From Bog-473 sp963824195 (GTDB lineage: Bacteria > Actinomycetota > Acidimicrobiia > Acidimicrobiales > RAAP-2), in contig CAWGOJ010000040.1 in assembly GCA_963824195.1 (NCBI GenBank), positions 62,001 through 126,000 on the forward strand: a stretch of 64,000 bases of DNA, given 5' to 3'. Positions 1 to 8,795 of this stretch are shown piece after piece; within the stretch, counting starts at the first letter, position 1; each line of letters begins with the position of its first letter. Made by a program: the position numbers and the translations under genes. A model generated the notes under the pieces. The model saw only the letters and a program-made list of their open reading frames with translations, was not told the origin of the DNA and did not search any database.

Positions 1-293
1 CGGACGGTTCGTCGCATGACTGAGCTCTGCATGGGACGATCGGGGGGTGCGAGCGCGGGCCCCCTTGCCAAGCTCGACGCGCTCCTCGACGGTGAGGTGC
101 TGGACGGCATGAGGCGCCGCGTCTGGTCGTTGCGTCACATCCGTCATCTTTCTCCGATCGTGATTGAAGGCACCGATTCAGCGCGTCCACATCATGTACT
201 GCGGTGGGGGCAACCGTCTCCGTAGGTCCACACGCTAAACCCAATGCTCATGGCAGCGTCGATGACTACCGTGCGCGCTTCGGCTGTGTGGGA
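1..293. other. left-edge stretch without a recognisable gene
   Basis: I see no convincing coding region, RNA or repeat here. The short open frames have no recognisable motif and no good ribosome-binding site. If the tRNA-Phe repeats further right are attachment sites, the intact tRNA and the integrase would be expected to the left of this edge. Confidence 0.5.
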
Positions 294-536
294 CTAGTTC
301 GTCGCTCCGACGTCATTGCCGTGAAGCATGGCCTTCCAAGCGACGGCGGGGGCACCCTTCCAGCCACTGTCCTTGACGGCTTGGGCAGATTCGGTTCCGG
401 CGATCGCCAGCCCAGATATTCCAAGCAGTATTTCCACGGTCCCTGCAGCAGTGCGCCATGCGCCGGACAGTCCGAAGATCAGGCCGTAGGGCACCCATGA
501 GAAGATCCACAGGGTGATTCCCAACCGCAGCTTCAC
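294..536 (-). CDS. small two-helix membrane protein
   Basis: An 80-residue protein with two hydrophobic segments (about residues 5-25 and 30-48), followed by a short hydrophilic tail containing KDSGWKGAP. The layout resembles the small 'transporter suffix'-type proteins of actinobacteria, but I cannot assign a function. The GTG start is chosen because GGAAGGA lies 8 nt upstream. It points away from the MFS gene at 797 and has no operon partner. The alternative is a chance open frame; two clean hydrophobic stretches plus a ribosome-binding site argue against that. Confidence 0.55.
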   Translation of the reverse strand: MKLRLGITLWIFSWVPYGLIFGLSGAWRTAAGTVEILLGISGLAIAGTESAQAVKDSGWKGAPAVAWKAMLHGNDVGATN

Positions 537-796
537 GCGCCAATCCTTCCAGTTCCGAGAGCCCCGATAGCCACCCCCCTTCTGAAGGCAACTCGCCCTA
601 AGGGCGGCGCCCGGGCGCCTGGCGCCCGCATGGCGGATCGGTCCGCGTCGTTCGTAATCCCACGGGGTCGAAGGACCCTGTCGACTCCCGGAAGGGGGTG
701 GAGAGTAGATGGACCACCCCCTAGGCTTCGCGTCATCGACATGAACGAAGTACGCGGGTATTTCCTAGCGGCACTGGGTGGACGTCCCGCCCCGGT

Positions 797-2395
797 ATGA
801 GCACCGAACCGGATGAAGTGGTGCAGGCCGAAGGCGGTGCGAACCCCCGCCTCGCGCTTCTATTGGCAGCAGCGATGTTCGTCCTGGTGGTGGACACGTC
901 GTTTATGAACGTTTCGATCTCTGCGGTCGTGAAGGACCTGCATACGACTGCCAGTGGCGTGCAGTCGGCGATCGCCCTGGAGGCTCTGGTTTCGGCCGCC
1001 TTCATCCTGATCAACTCGAAGATGGGTGATCTCATGGGCCGAAAGCGCGCCTACGTGATCGGCCTCCTCGCCTATGCCGTTGGTGCCCTCGCGATGACGC
1101 TGACCCAGAGCCTGATCCCGGTGATTATCTTCTGGGCGATCATCGGGGGCCTCGGTGCCTCGCTGCTGCTGCCAGCCATGCAATCACTCATTCATGGCAA
1201 CTTCACTGGGTCCGCCCAGAAGAAAGCCTACGCACTGGTGGGTGCCTCGGCAGCGATCGCTGCTGCCATCGGCCCGCTTCTCGGCGGGTTTGTCACCACC
1301 TACCTGTCGTGGCGCGTCGGGTTCGGACTCGAAGTCGTGATCATTCTCGTGGTGCTGTCCCAGATCCGCCTCGTCAAGGATGTCGCGTACACCGGGCCGC
1401 GCAAGGTCGACTGGGTGGGTGCTCTCCTTTCCGTGGTCGGCATGGGTGGTGTCGTCCTCGGAATCCTCGTATGGCAAGAGGGCGGCGCCTATGTCGGCCT
1501 CATCATCGCTATCGGCGCGGTCACACTCGCCACGTTTGCGTACTGGCTCGTCAGGCGCAAACGTCGCGGCAAACCAACCCTGTTGGACCCCGATCTATTC
1601 CGGCACTTGAACTTCCGGATAGGCATCTCCCAGCAAATGTTCCAGCAGATCACCCTGGGTGGCGCCATGATCGCGCTACCGCTCTTCCTGCAGATGACAT
1701 TGGAGTACAACGCGATGCAGGCTGGTCTTTCCCTGGCCCCGCTATCGCTGTCCATGTTCGGCATGGCCATCCTGGCCGGCCGGAAGGGTGGCCACTACCG
1801 CTCAGCCAACATCGTGCTGGCGGGCTTCGCCTTCGCCACCGTCGGCATGGTGGCCATCATCCCCCTCGTGCCGAGAGTGAGCTCGGGCTGGTACCTGGTG
1901 ATCCCGCTGATCATCGCCGGCTCTGGGTTGGGACTGCTCGTCTCCCAGCTCAATAACTTCACCCTGGCCCCCATCGCCGAAGAGCGCGTCAGCGAAGCCG
2001 CCGGAGTGAACTCCGCTGCGGGATCGTTCGGCCTGTCGTTCGGGCTCGCTTTGGCCGGCGGGATCATGCTCTGGGCCCTGGCCATGAGCTTTACCAATCA
2101 GACTTATGCGAGCGCCGTGATCCCCCCTGCCCAGCAGCAGCAAATCGCTACCGAGATGAACACCGACGCAGAGATCATGAGCAACACGCAGCTCCAGCAG
2201 CAGATAGCGGACGAACCCAGGGACGTGCAGAACGCTGTCCTCGCCATCAACACCAAAGCCCGCAACCGGTCTCTCCAGGGCGCGCTGCTGGTCCCCGCCA
2301 TTGCCGGACTTCTTGGTCTGGCCAACTCGTTCCGGATGCGGCGCCTCCCAGAGATCAAACCCGCAGCACCCATCGATGGTGTCGATTTCGGATAG
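797..2395 (+). CDS. MFS transporter, DHA2-like drug/solute efflux family
   Basis: A 532-residue polytopic inner-membrane protein of the major facilitator superfamily, of the length expected for 14-helix proton antiporters (EmrB/QacA type). An acidic residue sits in helix 1 (VDTSFMNVS, D33). The loop 2-3 signature GDLMGRKR is at residues 77-84, and a glycine-rich antiporter-type helix 5 (GASAAIAAAIGPLLGG) is near 148-163. A Gln-rich hydrophilic stretch near 445-485 (PAQQQQIATEM, TQLQQQIADEP) is a periplasmic-loop insertion of the type seen before the last helix. No regulator lies next to it. The substrate cannot be predicted. It is the first of three genes followed by a tRNA-Phe-derived repeat, so it is probably cargo of the integrated region. 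The ribosome-binding site before the ATG is weak. Confidence 0.85.
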   Translation: MSTEPDEVVQAEGGANPRLALLLAAAMFVLVVDTSFMNVSISAVVKDLHTTASGVQSAIALEALVSAAFILINSKMGDLMGRKRAYVIGLLAYAVGALAMTLTQSLIPVIIFWAIIGGLGASLLLPAMQSLIHGNFTGSAQKKAYALVGASAAIAAAIGPLLGGFVTTYLSWRVGFGLEVVIILVVLSQIRLVKDVAYTGPRKVDWVGALLSVVGMGGVVLGILVWQEGGAYVGLIIAIGAVTLATFAYWLVRRKRRGKPTLLDPDLFRHLNFRIGISQQMFQQITLGGAMIALPLFLQMTLEYNAMQAGLSLAPLSLSMFGMAILAGRKGGHYRSANIVLAGFAFATVGMVAIIPLVPRVSSGWYLVIPLIIAGSGLGLLVSQLNNFTLAPIAEERVSEAAGVNSAAGSFGLSFGLALAGGIMLWALAMSFTNQTYASAVIPPAQQQQIATEMNTDAEIMSNTQLQQQIADEPRDVQNAVLAINTKARNRSLQGALLVPAIAGLLGLANSFRMRRLPEIKPAAPIDGVDFG

Positions 2396-2450
2396 CCGCA
2401 TCTGTCGATCGTTGGGAACGGAGCCGAGTCCCTCGGGCAATACTTTGGTT

Positions 2451-2655
2451 CTATCAAGTTTCGTGCCCTTGGCGTGCCCTAACGAACGCGAAGCAGCGCC
2501 GAACAGTGCGGTCCAACAGCTTCGAAACGGCCTTCAATTTTCGGCTCCCGAACTGGGCGTTCTTGCATCTTCCATCTTCAATAGGCTCATCCGATTCGGA
2601 GCCAGATCCGACCTGAAAAGGGTGAGGTCACCGGATCGACGCCGGTCCCGACCAC
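2451..2655 (+). repeat. repeat copy A ending in a tRNA-Phe 3' half (attachment-site-like)
   Basis: This ~205-bp unit begins CTATCAAGTTTCGTGCCC and ends with a core at 2613-2655 that reads as tRNA-Phe from position 32 to the acceptor. It has anticodon loop CTGAAAA (anticodon GAA), variable region AGGTC, T-stem ACCGG, loop ATCGACG, T-stem CCGGT and acceptor strand CCCGACC followed by A and C. The bases before the anticodon loop do not pair with those after it, so this is not a full tRNA gene. Copies B and C share the order and nearly the same spacing. Confidence 0.75.
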
Positions 2656-3061
2656 TTGCAGCGACGTCACCAGGGCGCGCGCGGGCAAGCCGGTGGGTGC
2701 CTTCAGCCAGACACGTCGCGTCGGGAAAGCGTGAGGTCGTGTTCGCAAAGCGCACCCTCGCGCCAGTTCAGACCATGTTTCCTTGGAGCGCTTCCCAGTC
2801 CGTGCCCACAGCGTGCACACACGGAATCCACACGCGTTCCAATCGAGCTGGACGCCGGTCCCGACACCGGGAGGGACCCTTGCCGGCACGCACGCCGCCG
2901 GATCCTCGTGCGCGGGACGCGGCCACGCGGGCGTCGAGGGGGCCGACATGCGATCATTCCCGGACTGAACCTCCATCGCGAGCGGACGCCGCCTTTGATC
3001 CGCTGATCGGAGTGGTACACGCAAACGGCCGATCCGACCGCTCGCGTTCGACGAATTCGAC
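2656..3061. other. intergenic, with a possible partial repeat fragment
   Basis: No gene is recognised in these 406 bases. At 2851-2869 a second piece of the repeat core (GACGCCGGTCCCGACACCG) occurs without the anticodon part. It may be an eroded att remnant or chance similarity in GC-rich DNA. Confidence 0.4.
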
Positions 3062-4630
3062 ATGACCCATCACCACATCCTGACGATCGACCTCGGCACC
3101 AGCGGCCCCAAGGCCGCCGTTGTGTCCACCCACGGCACCCTCGTCGGGTCGGCTCGGGCGTCGGTGCCGATGAACTTCGGCCCGGACGGCGCCGCCGAAC
3201 AGGATGCCGAACTGGTCTGGCAGGCGACGCTTGAGGCTACTCGGCGGGCGCTCGCCGCCGCGGTCGAACCCTCGTCGATCGTGGGAGTCGTGGCCTCCGC
3301 CCAGTACTCGTCGATTGTTCCGGTTGGAACCGACGGCACGCCCGTCGCCCCCATGATCACGTGGATGGATCAGCGGAGCTCGCCCAAGCGCCTCAAGCGG
3401 CTGCCCGGCTATCCCAGATTCGGTGACTCGCCCCTGGCCCTGGCGCACTACCTGCGCGTGCACGGGTTGGCGCCGCTCGAGTCGGGCATGAGTCTGAATC
3501 ACATGCGCTGGTTCCGCTACGCGCATCCGGACCTGTACGAGCGGACCGCGTCATTCCTCGAACCAGTCGACTACGTGACCGCCCGGTTGACGGGTCGCAC
3601 CACGGCGAACCAGTGCTCCTCGTTCATGCAGATGCTGGCGGACAACCGCAGCGTGCCCAGCACCGGCTGGCATCACGACCTAATAGAGGCGTCGATGATT
3701 GACGCCGACAAGCTACCCGAATCGGTGCCGGTGGGCAGCGTCGTCGGCACGGTGCTGCCCACGATCGCCGACGCGCTCGGGCTCCCGGCGAACACACCCG
3801 TGCTCTCCGGCATCAACGACACGCAGGCGGGCGGCGTGGCCGCCGGCGCGTTCTCGGGGACGCATGCTGGCCTGGCGCTCGGCACCACCGCGGTCATCGT
3901 GACCCACTTGGAGAAGAAGAAGGTCAACCCCTTGCGGTCGCTCTACACCATGCCAAGTCCACTGGGAAGCGCCCACATGCTCTCGGCGGAGAACGGCGTC
4001 GCCGGAGTGGCCGTCGACTACTTCCTGGACAGCGTGGTGTATCCCGACGACCCTTTCGTGACCCCCGAGACGATCAACGACCGCTACCGGGCCTTCAACG
4101 CGGCGGCCGCGACCTCGAAACCAGGAGCGGGAGGCGTCCTCTTCCTGCCTTGGCTCCGAGGTTCGCTCGCCCCGCGGGGCGACGGACGAATGCGCGGTGG
4201 GTTCCTCAACGTGGGGCTCGACACGACCCGCAGCGACCTCGCCCGCGCCGTGCTCGAGGGAGTCGCCCTCAACCTGCGCTGGCTCCAGGGCCCGGTCGAG
4301 AAGTTCATTAATCGCCAGATCTCCCACTACGTCTTCTACGGCGGCGGAGCCTGCTCCGATCTCTGGTCGAGCGTTATGGCCGACGTCCTCGGCAAGCCCG
4401 TGCACCAGCTGGCTGACGCGGGCTTCGCTAACTCCATCGGCACGGCGGTCTTCGGGTTCGACCGTCTGGGCATTGCCGCGGCTTCCGATCTGACCAAGCG
4501 CCTCCGGATCAAAGGCGTGTACGAACCCGATCCCGCGAAGCGGGCTCGCTACGACGACCTCGCCGCGATCTTCGCCGACACCTTCAAGCGTACGCAGCCA
4601 CTGAGCCACCGCCTAGCCAAGCAACCCTGA
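3062..4630 (+). CDS. FGGY-family carbohydrate kinase, xylulokinase-like
   Basis: A 522-residue cytoplasmic sugar kinase with the actin-like ATPase fold. The N-terminal phosphate-binding loop DLGTSGPKAA is at residues 10-19. The substrate-side motif GINDTQAGGVAAGA lies near 254-267, and the C-terminal adenosine region YGGGACSDLWSSVMADVLGKPV near 423-444 is typical of xylulose/gluconate/glycerol kinases. Length is normal for the family. D-xylulose is the best substrate guess, but FGGY kinases cannot be assigned with certainty by eye. It is flanked by tRNA-Phe-derived repeats A and B and stands alone. With the sugar-acid dehydratase at 5371 and the MFS gene it suggests an imported pentose or sugar-acid utilisation capacity (inference). 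No clear ribosome-binding site precedes the ATG. Confidence 0.85.
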   Translation: MTHHHILTIDLGTSGPKAAVVSTHGTLVGSARASVPMNFGPDGAAEQDAELVWQATLEATRRALAAAVEPSSIVGVVASAQYSSIVPVGTDGTPVAPMITWMDQRSSPKRLKRLPGYPRFGDSPLALAHYLRVHGLAPLESGMSLNHMRWFRYAHPDLYERTASFLEPVDYVTARLTGRTTANQCSSFMQMLADNRSVPSTGWHHDLIEASMIDADKLPESVPVGSVVGTVLPTIADALGLPANTPVLSGINDTQAGGVAAGAFSGTHAGLALGTTAVIVTHLEKKKVNPLRSLYTMPSPLGSAHMLSAENGVAGVAVDYFLDSVVYPDDPFVTPETINDRYRAFNAAAATSKPGAGGVLFLPWLRGSLAPRGDGRMRGGFLNVGLDTTRSDLARAVLEGVALNLRWLQGPVEKFINRQISHYVFYGGGACSDLWSSVMADVLGKPVHQLADAGFANSIGTAVFGFDRLGIAAASDLTKRLRIKGVYEPDPAKRARYDDLAAIFADTFKRTQPLSHRLAKQP

Positions 4631-4863
4631 CGTCCCACACAAAAGCTCGGCCTGGCGGACCGGGTCCAAGCCGTCGCGCTCACATACGAGATCGGCATGG
4701 TCAGCGCCGGCATGCTGGGCGTCCCTCATCCTGAGACGCTGCCCTCGCCCCAGGCCACACCCCGCTCGATCAGGACCTTGTACTGGGCACGCCATCAGGA
4801 GATCACGTTTAGCGACCTCGCGGCTGCCGTCCTGGGTGTTCTTCGCCGCCAGAGATTTGGGAT

Positions 4864-5050
4864 CCGTCAAGCGTCGTGCCCACACGAACGCGAAAAACAC
4901 GGCAAGACGCCGAGGACCACCGCAGGGCCGAAATTCTCGGATTTGCCTGCCTCCTTGCTCCTCCAGCTGGTCGGCTGCAGGGATTGTCTTTCTCTGCATT
5001 CCGTTCTGAAAAGCGTTAGGTCACCGGATCGACGCCGGTCCCGACCACCG
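4864..5050 (+). repeat. repeat copy B ending in a tRNA-Phe 3' half
   Basis: This copy begins CCGTCAAGCGTCGTGCCC. Its core at 5006-5050 again reads CTGAAAA, then AGGTCACCGGATCGACG, CCGGT, CCCGACC, ACC. The stretch between the left end and the core is 142 bases, against 162-163 in copies A and C, mainly because one TTGGCGTGCCC-like segment is absent. The T-arm and acceptor part is identical to the other copies. Confidence 0.75.
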
Positions 5051-5116
5051 GAGAATGCACGGGCCAGGGCATATGTAACTCGGAAGGGCCCGTTCGTAGG
5101 CTGGTGAACTCCCGCC

Positions 5117-5157
5117 CTGGAAGAGTGAGGTCATCGGCTCGTCGTCGATCCCACCAA
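5117..5157 (+). repeat. possible diverged tRNA-3'-end-like copy
   Basis: CTGGAAGAGTGAGGTC is followed by ATCGG, CTCGTCG, TCGAT and CCCACCA. That gives a pairing T-arm and acceptor-like strand arranged as in the tRNA-Phe repeats but with many substitutions. It lies 70 bases after copy B. It could be a diverged attachment-site remnant or a different tRNA fragment; low confidence. Confidence 0.3.
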
Positions 5158-5370
5158 CGGCAAAGTTCTGAGTGCTCCTGGCTCTCTTCGAGCACGGCAG
5201 CATAGGAGCCGCTGCCCAGCAAGGTCGAGCGCAGTAGATCGAAGAACTCGGGAAGCTCTAGGTGGATACCCTGGGAACGTTGTTTTCGATGCGCGCTTGA
5301 TTCACGGGAGGCCAGCTTGGCCACTTCGGTCTGCGCTTCGGCTGGTGCGCACCCGAGAGATGGAGGGCCT

Positions 5371-7110
5371 ATGACCAGCCGCGCTGACATCGCCGGCAGG
5401 TCGACGCCGATCACCGGTGAGGCGTTCGCCGACCCCATCACCGGGTGGCCGAAGCGGGCCTTCCTCCGGGCCGGCGGGTTGAGTCGCGAGGCGGTGCGCC
5501 GCCGGCCGGTCATCGGCATCTGTTCGAGCTGGAGCGAGCTGACCCCGTGCAACATGGGATTGCGAGATCTGACCGAGTCGGTCCGACGGGGCGTGACGGC
5601 TGCCGGTGGCACTGCCGTCGTGTTCCCGACAATCTCGTTACACGAGCAGCTCATAGTTCCGACGACCATGCTGCTACGGAACCTGATGTCGATGGATGTC
5701 GAGGAGATGATCCGCTGTAGCCCGATCGATGGAGTGGTATTGCTGGCGGGCTGCGACAAGACCGTCCCAGCTCAGTTGATGGGTGCAGCCAGTGCCGGTA
5801 AGCCCGCAATCATGGTGACCGCCGGCCCCCGAAGCGTCGCCCGGTTCCGGGGGAAGCCCGTCGTGACCGATGACATCTGGTCGATCGTTCCCGAGCTCCT
5901 GGAGGGAACGCTCAGCATCGACGAGTGGGACCAGCTTGAGGATTCGTTCTGCGCCAGCGTCGGCGTGTGCAATGTGATGGGCACGGCGAACACGATGGCG
6001 GTCATGGCCGAGTCACTCGGCATGGCTCTGCCGGGCTCGGCGGTTGTACCCGCAACACAATCCCGGCGCAGCGATGTCGGGGAGCGAACCGGTGTGCGCG
6101 CCGTCGAACTCGCTCGGCAGGGGATAACCCCGGACCGGCTACTCAGCGAAGACGCGTTTGAGAACGCCTTGCGAGTCCTGGTGGCCATCGGTGGCTCCAC
6201 TAATGCCGTCATCCATCTCGAGGCGATTGCCCGGCGGCTCGGAATCCCACTCGGCCTCGATCGTCTGCAACGGATCAGCCATGAGACGCCGCGAGTGCTC
6301 GGAGTGCGACCCTCGGGCGAGTTCACGCTGGACGACTTCGACGATGCTGGCGGCGTGCCTGCCTTGCTGCGAGTGTTGGCCCCACTGTTGCATCGAGACG
6401 CGACGATGGGAGACGGGCGAACCCTCGCCGAGGTTGCCGAGACCGCCGGCGGACGGCCCAACGACTGTCTGCGCTCCTTGGAGGACCCCTTCGAGGCCGA
6501 CGGGGGGATCGTCGTCCTCCGCGGATCGCTCGCTCCCGGCGGCTCGATCTTCAAGAGATCCGCGGCGCCCTCTGCGTTGTGGACCCACCGAGGACCGGCT
6601 CTGGTGTTCGAGGATCCATTTACCACGCTCGAGCGATCCCTCGACTCGAGCCTGCACGCCACGCCCGACACCGTGCTCGTGGTCCGGAACGCTGGGCCGG
6701 TGGGCGCCCCTGGCATGCCGGAGATCGAAACCGTCCCAGTTCCCATCACCCTGCGCCAAGCAGACGTGCGAGACATGGTCTGTGTCACGGACGGGCGGAT
6801 GAGCGGCACTCAGTTTGGTGCCGTCGCTCTCCACATCACGCCGGAGGCCGCTGTCGGTGGCCCCATCGGACTCGTTCGTGACGGCGACGAAATTGCGCTG
6901 GATGCCCGCTACGGCGTACTCGACCTGCACGTCGACGAACGTGAGTTGGCCCGACGCTCAACCGAACACCGAACTCGAGGAACCGTTCCAGCTCGCGGCT
7001 ACGAGGCGCTCTACGTGCAGCACGTCCTCCAAGCGGACCAAGGATGCGACCTCGATTTCCTTGTCGATCCCGCCCTCGGTGCCTCTCGGCCGCGGCCCGA
7101 GTTCCAGTGA
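5371..7110 (+). CDS. IlvD/Edd-family dehydratase, probable sugar-acid dehydratase
   Basis: A 579-residue iron-sulfur dehydratase. The cluster cysteines of the family are present: C60 in SELTPCN, C128 in AGCDKTVPA and C200 in CASVGVCNVMGTANT. The C-terminal VTDGRMSGTQFG motif is also present. The family covers dihydroxy-acid dehydratase (IlvD), 6-phosphogluconate dehydratase (Edd) and pentonate/hexonate dehydratases. The SSWSELTPCN form of the first motif and the free-standing context favour a sugar-acid substrate over branched-chain amino acid synthesis (inference). The ATG at 5371 is chosen because GGAGGGCCT sits immediately before it; an open frame 18 codons longer has no such site. It is flanked by repeats B and C, without pathway neighbours except the FGGY kinase. 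Confidence 0.8.
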   Translation: MTSRADIAGRSTPITGEAFADPITGWPKRAFLRAGGLSREAVRRRPVIGICSSWSELTPCNMGLRDLTESVRRGVTAAGGTAVVFPTISLHEQLIVPTTMLLRNLMSMDVEEMIRCSPIDGVVLLAGCDKTVPAQLMGAASAGKPAIMVTAGPRSVARFRGKPVVTDDIWSIVPELLEGTLSIDEWDQLEDSFCASVGVCNVMGTANTMAVMAESLGMALPGSAVVPATQSRRSDVGERTGVRAVELARQGITPDRLLSEDAFENALRVLVAIGGSTNAVIHLEAIARRLGIPLGLDRLQRISHETPRVLGVRPSGEFTLDDFDDAGGVPALLRVLAPLLHRDATMGDGRTLAEVAETAGGRPNDCLRSLEDPFEADGGIVVLRGSLAPGGSIFKRSAAPSALWTHRGPALVFEDPFTTLERSLDSSLHATPDTVLVVRNAGPVGAPGMPEIETVPVPITLRQADVRDMVCVTDGRMSGTQFGAVALHITPEAAVGGPIGLVRDGDEIALDARYGVLDLHVDERELARRSTEHRTRGTVPARGYEALYVQHVLQADQGCDLDFLVDPALGASRPRPEFQ

Positions 7111-7375
7111 CCACTCGCGTTCGCGAGCTAGCAGGCGTCCAATGCGAACCGGCTCTGCGGGAGGGCGGTACCCGGGCTGCGAGAAGCGCGCTCCGACTGG
7201 TTCGGCACACCCGAAAACTTCGTAGAATTGGTCGCCACGGAACTCGTCACCAGGGTGCCCCTAGTTGTGGGTACGGGGCAGGCTGACTTCCAAAGCTGGA
7301 GTAAGCCTCGTCGACTGAGTCGTCGTCGGCGACTTAGGTCATCTCATCCCTCAAATCGGTTCAGATCCTTGAGAT

Positions 7376-7582
7376 CTATCAAATTTCGTGCCCCTTAGCG
7401 TGCCCTTACGAATGAGAGACAGGGCGAAACAGCGCGGTGCAGTGGGGTCGAAATGATCGCCAGAATTCGGCCTCCGAACTGGGGAGAAGGCGAATTTCCC
7501 CGGCCATGTGACTCATGCCGGATCTAACCCAATCCGACCTGAAAAGCTTGAGGTCACCGGATCGACGCCGGTCCCGACCACC
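7376..7582 (+). repeat. repeat copy C ending in a tRNA-Phe 3' half
   Basis: This copy begins CTATCAAATTTCGTGCCCC. The core at 7539-7582 is CTGAAAA followed by the same T-arm and acceptor strand as copies A and B and ends ACCACC. Spacing from left end to core is 163 bases, against 162 in copy A. Similarity to copy A is obvious over the first 40 bases and in the ATCCGACCTGAAAAG junction. It marks the right boundary of the accessory block; the next gene is convergent. Confidence 0.75.
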
Positions 7583-7686
7583 GGATCCCCGTACGGGGCG
7601 CACCTGGATCTGCGGTCACCCGGGTCAGCTTCTTGCTGCCGTGCACATGCCCTGAGCGGGCAGGCCGGAGCCTGACCCGTCTATGT

Positions 7687-8781
7687 TCACCCGTCGCTCG
7701 TACCCCTCGCCGAAACCGGTGACGGGTCCAGTGGGTCGTAGTCCGCGTCCTGCGTGAACTCGACCTGCACCGTGACCTCGCCCCGACGGACCTCCATCCG
7801 CGCCAGGCGCTCAAAGACAGCCCTGTCGGCAGCGGTGAGCGGTGGTTGGGTGATGGACCTCGGCCAGAGGCGGTACCGCTTGACCACGTTGATCTCCGCG
7901 GCGAGAAGAAAGAACTGAGCCCCCAGGTAGATCCAGGCCAGCAGGACGATGACGACGCCGAAGAAGCCGTACGTCTCGGTCGCATGTCGGAGCTCTCGAC
8001 CTACGTACCAGCTCCCGACGATCTGCAGCGCCTGCCAGAACACCGTGGCCAACGCCGCGCCGAGGACAACCTCACGCCACGTGAACTTCACTGCGGTCAT
8101 CACCATGTACGCGATGAGAATGAGCCCGAAGTTCACGGCGAGAGACCCCACCAACAAGAGCGCGGTGGAGACCGCACCGTGTTGCGCCAGGGTTGCGAAC
8201 CCCGTCAGCACGGTCGATCCAACGGTGGAGACGGCGAGCAGGGCGAGGACGGCAAACCCCCGGAGATAGCGCATGGGGAGGGACGGCCAGCGCACGTAGG
8301 GGATGTTCCACACCTTGTTCATTGCGCTCTGCGTCGCCAGTCCGAGGCCGATGGCCCCGTACAAGAGGAGCAGGCTGCCGATGACGACGGCGAGCGCGCT
8401 CCCGGTCAGACCGTGGACCTGCGATTGCAACTGAGAGCCGATGATCGGGAAGCTCCCGAGAGCACTGTCGACGAGGTCCTTGTGCAGTTGCGCATTGTCG
8501 TGCAGGACATAGCCGAGGATCGTTGTGAAAAGCATCAACAGCGGGAATATGGCGAAGAGGCCGTAGTACGCAATGAGCGCTGCCTTGCTGCCCGCCTGGT
8601 CGTTGCCGAACTTCTGCAGGACCGCAAAGGGAAACCCGAGCACATCGTGTCTCTGCTGGAACTTGTCCGTCCGGCGGACAAAGGCCTCCATCGGGCCCGG
8701 CCTTTGCCTCGCGCTCACATCCGTGGTGGTCTCGAGGCCCTGATCCTCAGAGCGAGTCGACGCATGTTCGGGAACGGTCAC
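7687..8781 (-). CDS. YihY/BrkB-family inner membrane protein
   Basis: A 364-residue membrane protein of the YihY/virulence-factor BrkB family, which includes proteins once misnamed ribonuclease BN. An N-terminal cytoplasmic tail of about 55 residues precedes the family region: AALIAYYGLFAIFPLLML, VIGSLLLLYGAIGLG, then four further hydrophobic helices ending LAWIYLGAQFFLLAAEIN. The hydrophilic C-terminus (RYRLWPRS...) is typical. Biochemical function is not established for the family. The GTG at 8781 is preferred over an upstream in-frame TTG because a TATCGT -10 box lies 8 nt before it, giving a leaderless message. Confidence 0.85.
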   Translation of the reverse strand: MTVPEHASTRSEDQGLETTTDVSARQRPGPMEAFVRRTDKFQQRHDVLGFPFAVLQKFGNDQAGSKAALIAYYGLFAIFPLLMLFTTILGYVLHDNAQLHKDLVDSALGSFPIIGSQLQSQVHGLTGSALAVVIGSLLLLYGAIGLGLATQSAMNKVWNIPYVRWPSLPMRYLRGFAVLALLAVSTVGSTVLTGFATLAQHGAVSTALLLVGSLAVNFGLILIAYMVMTAVKFTWREVVLGAALATVFWQALQIVGSWYVGRELRHATETYGFFGVVIVLLAWIYLGAQFFLLAAEINVVKRYRLWPRSITQPPLTAADRAVFERLARMEVRRGEVTVQVEFTQDADYDPLDPSPVSARGTSDG

Positions 8782-8789
8782 GGCGCCCA

Positions 8790-8795
8790 ACGATA
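8790..8795 (-). promoter_or_regulatory. leaderless -10 box for the YihY gene
   Basis: TATCGT on the minus strand, 8 nt before the GTG start. It matches the TANNNT pattern seen before other genes in this window. Confidence 0.45.

Noticed and set aside
601..632. GC palindrome GGCGCCCGGGCGCC region as operator
   Set aside because: Dense GGCGCC repeats are expected by chance in this composition, and it lies far from any start.
2613..2655. A complete tRNA-Phe gene
   Set aside because: Only the part from the anticodon loop to the acceptor is present. The bases before CTGAAAA do not form an anticodon stem, and no D-arm or 5' acceptor strand is visible in any of the three copies.
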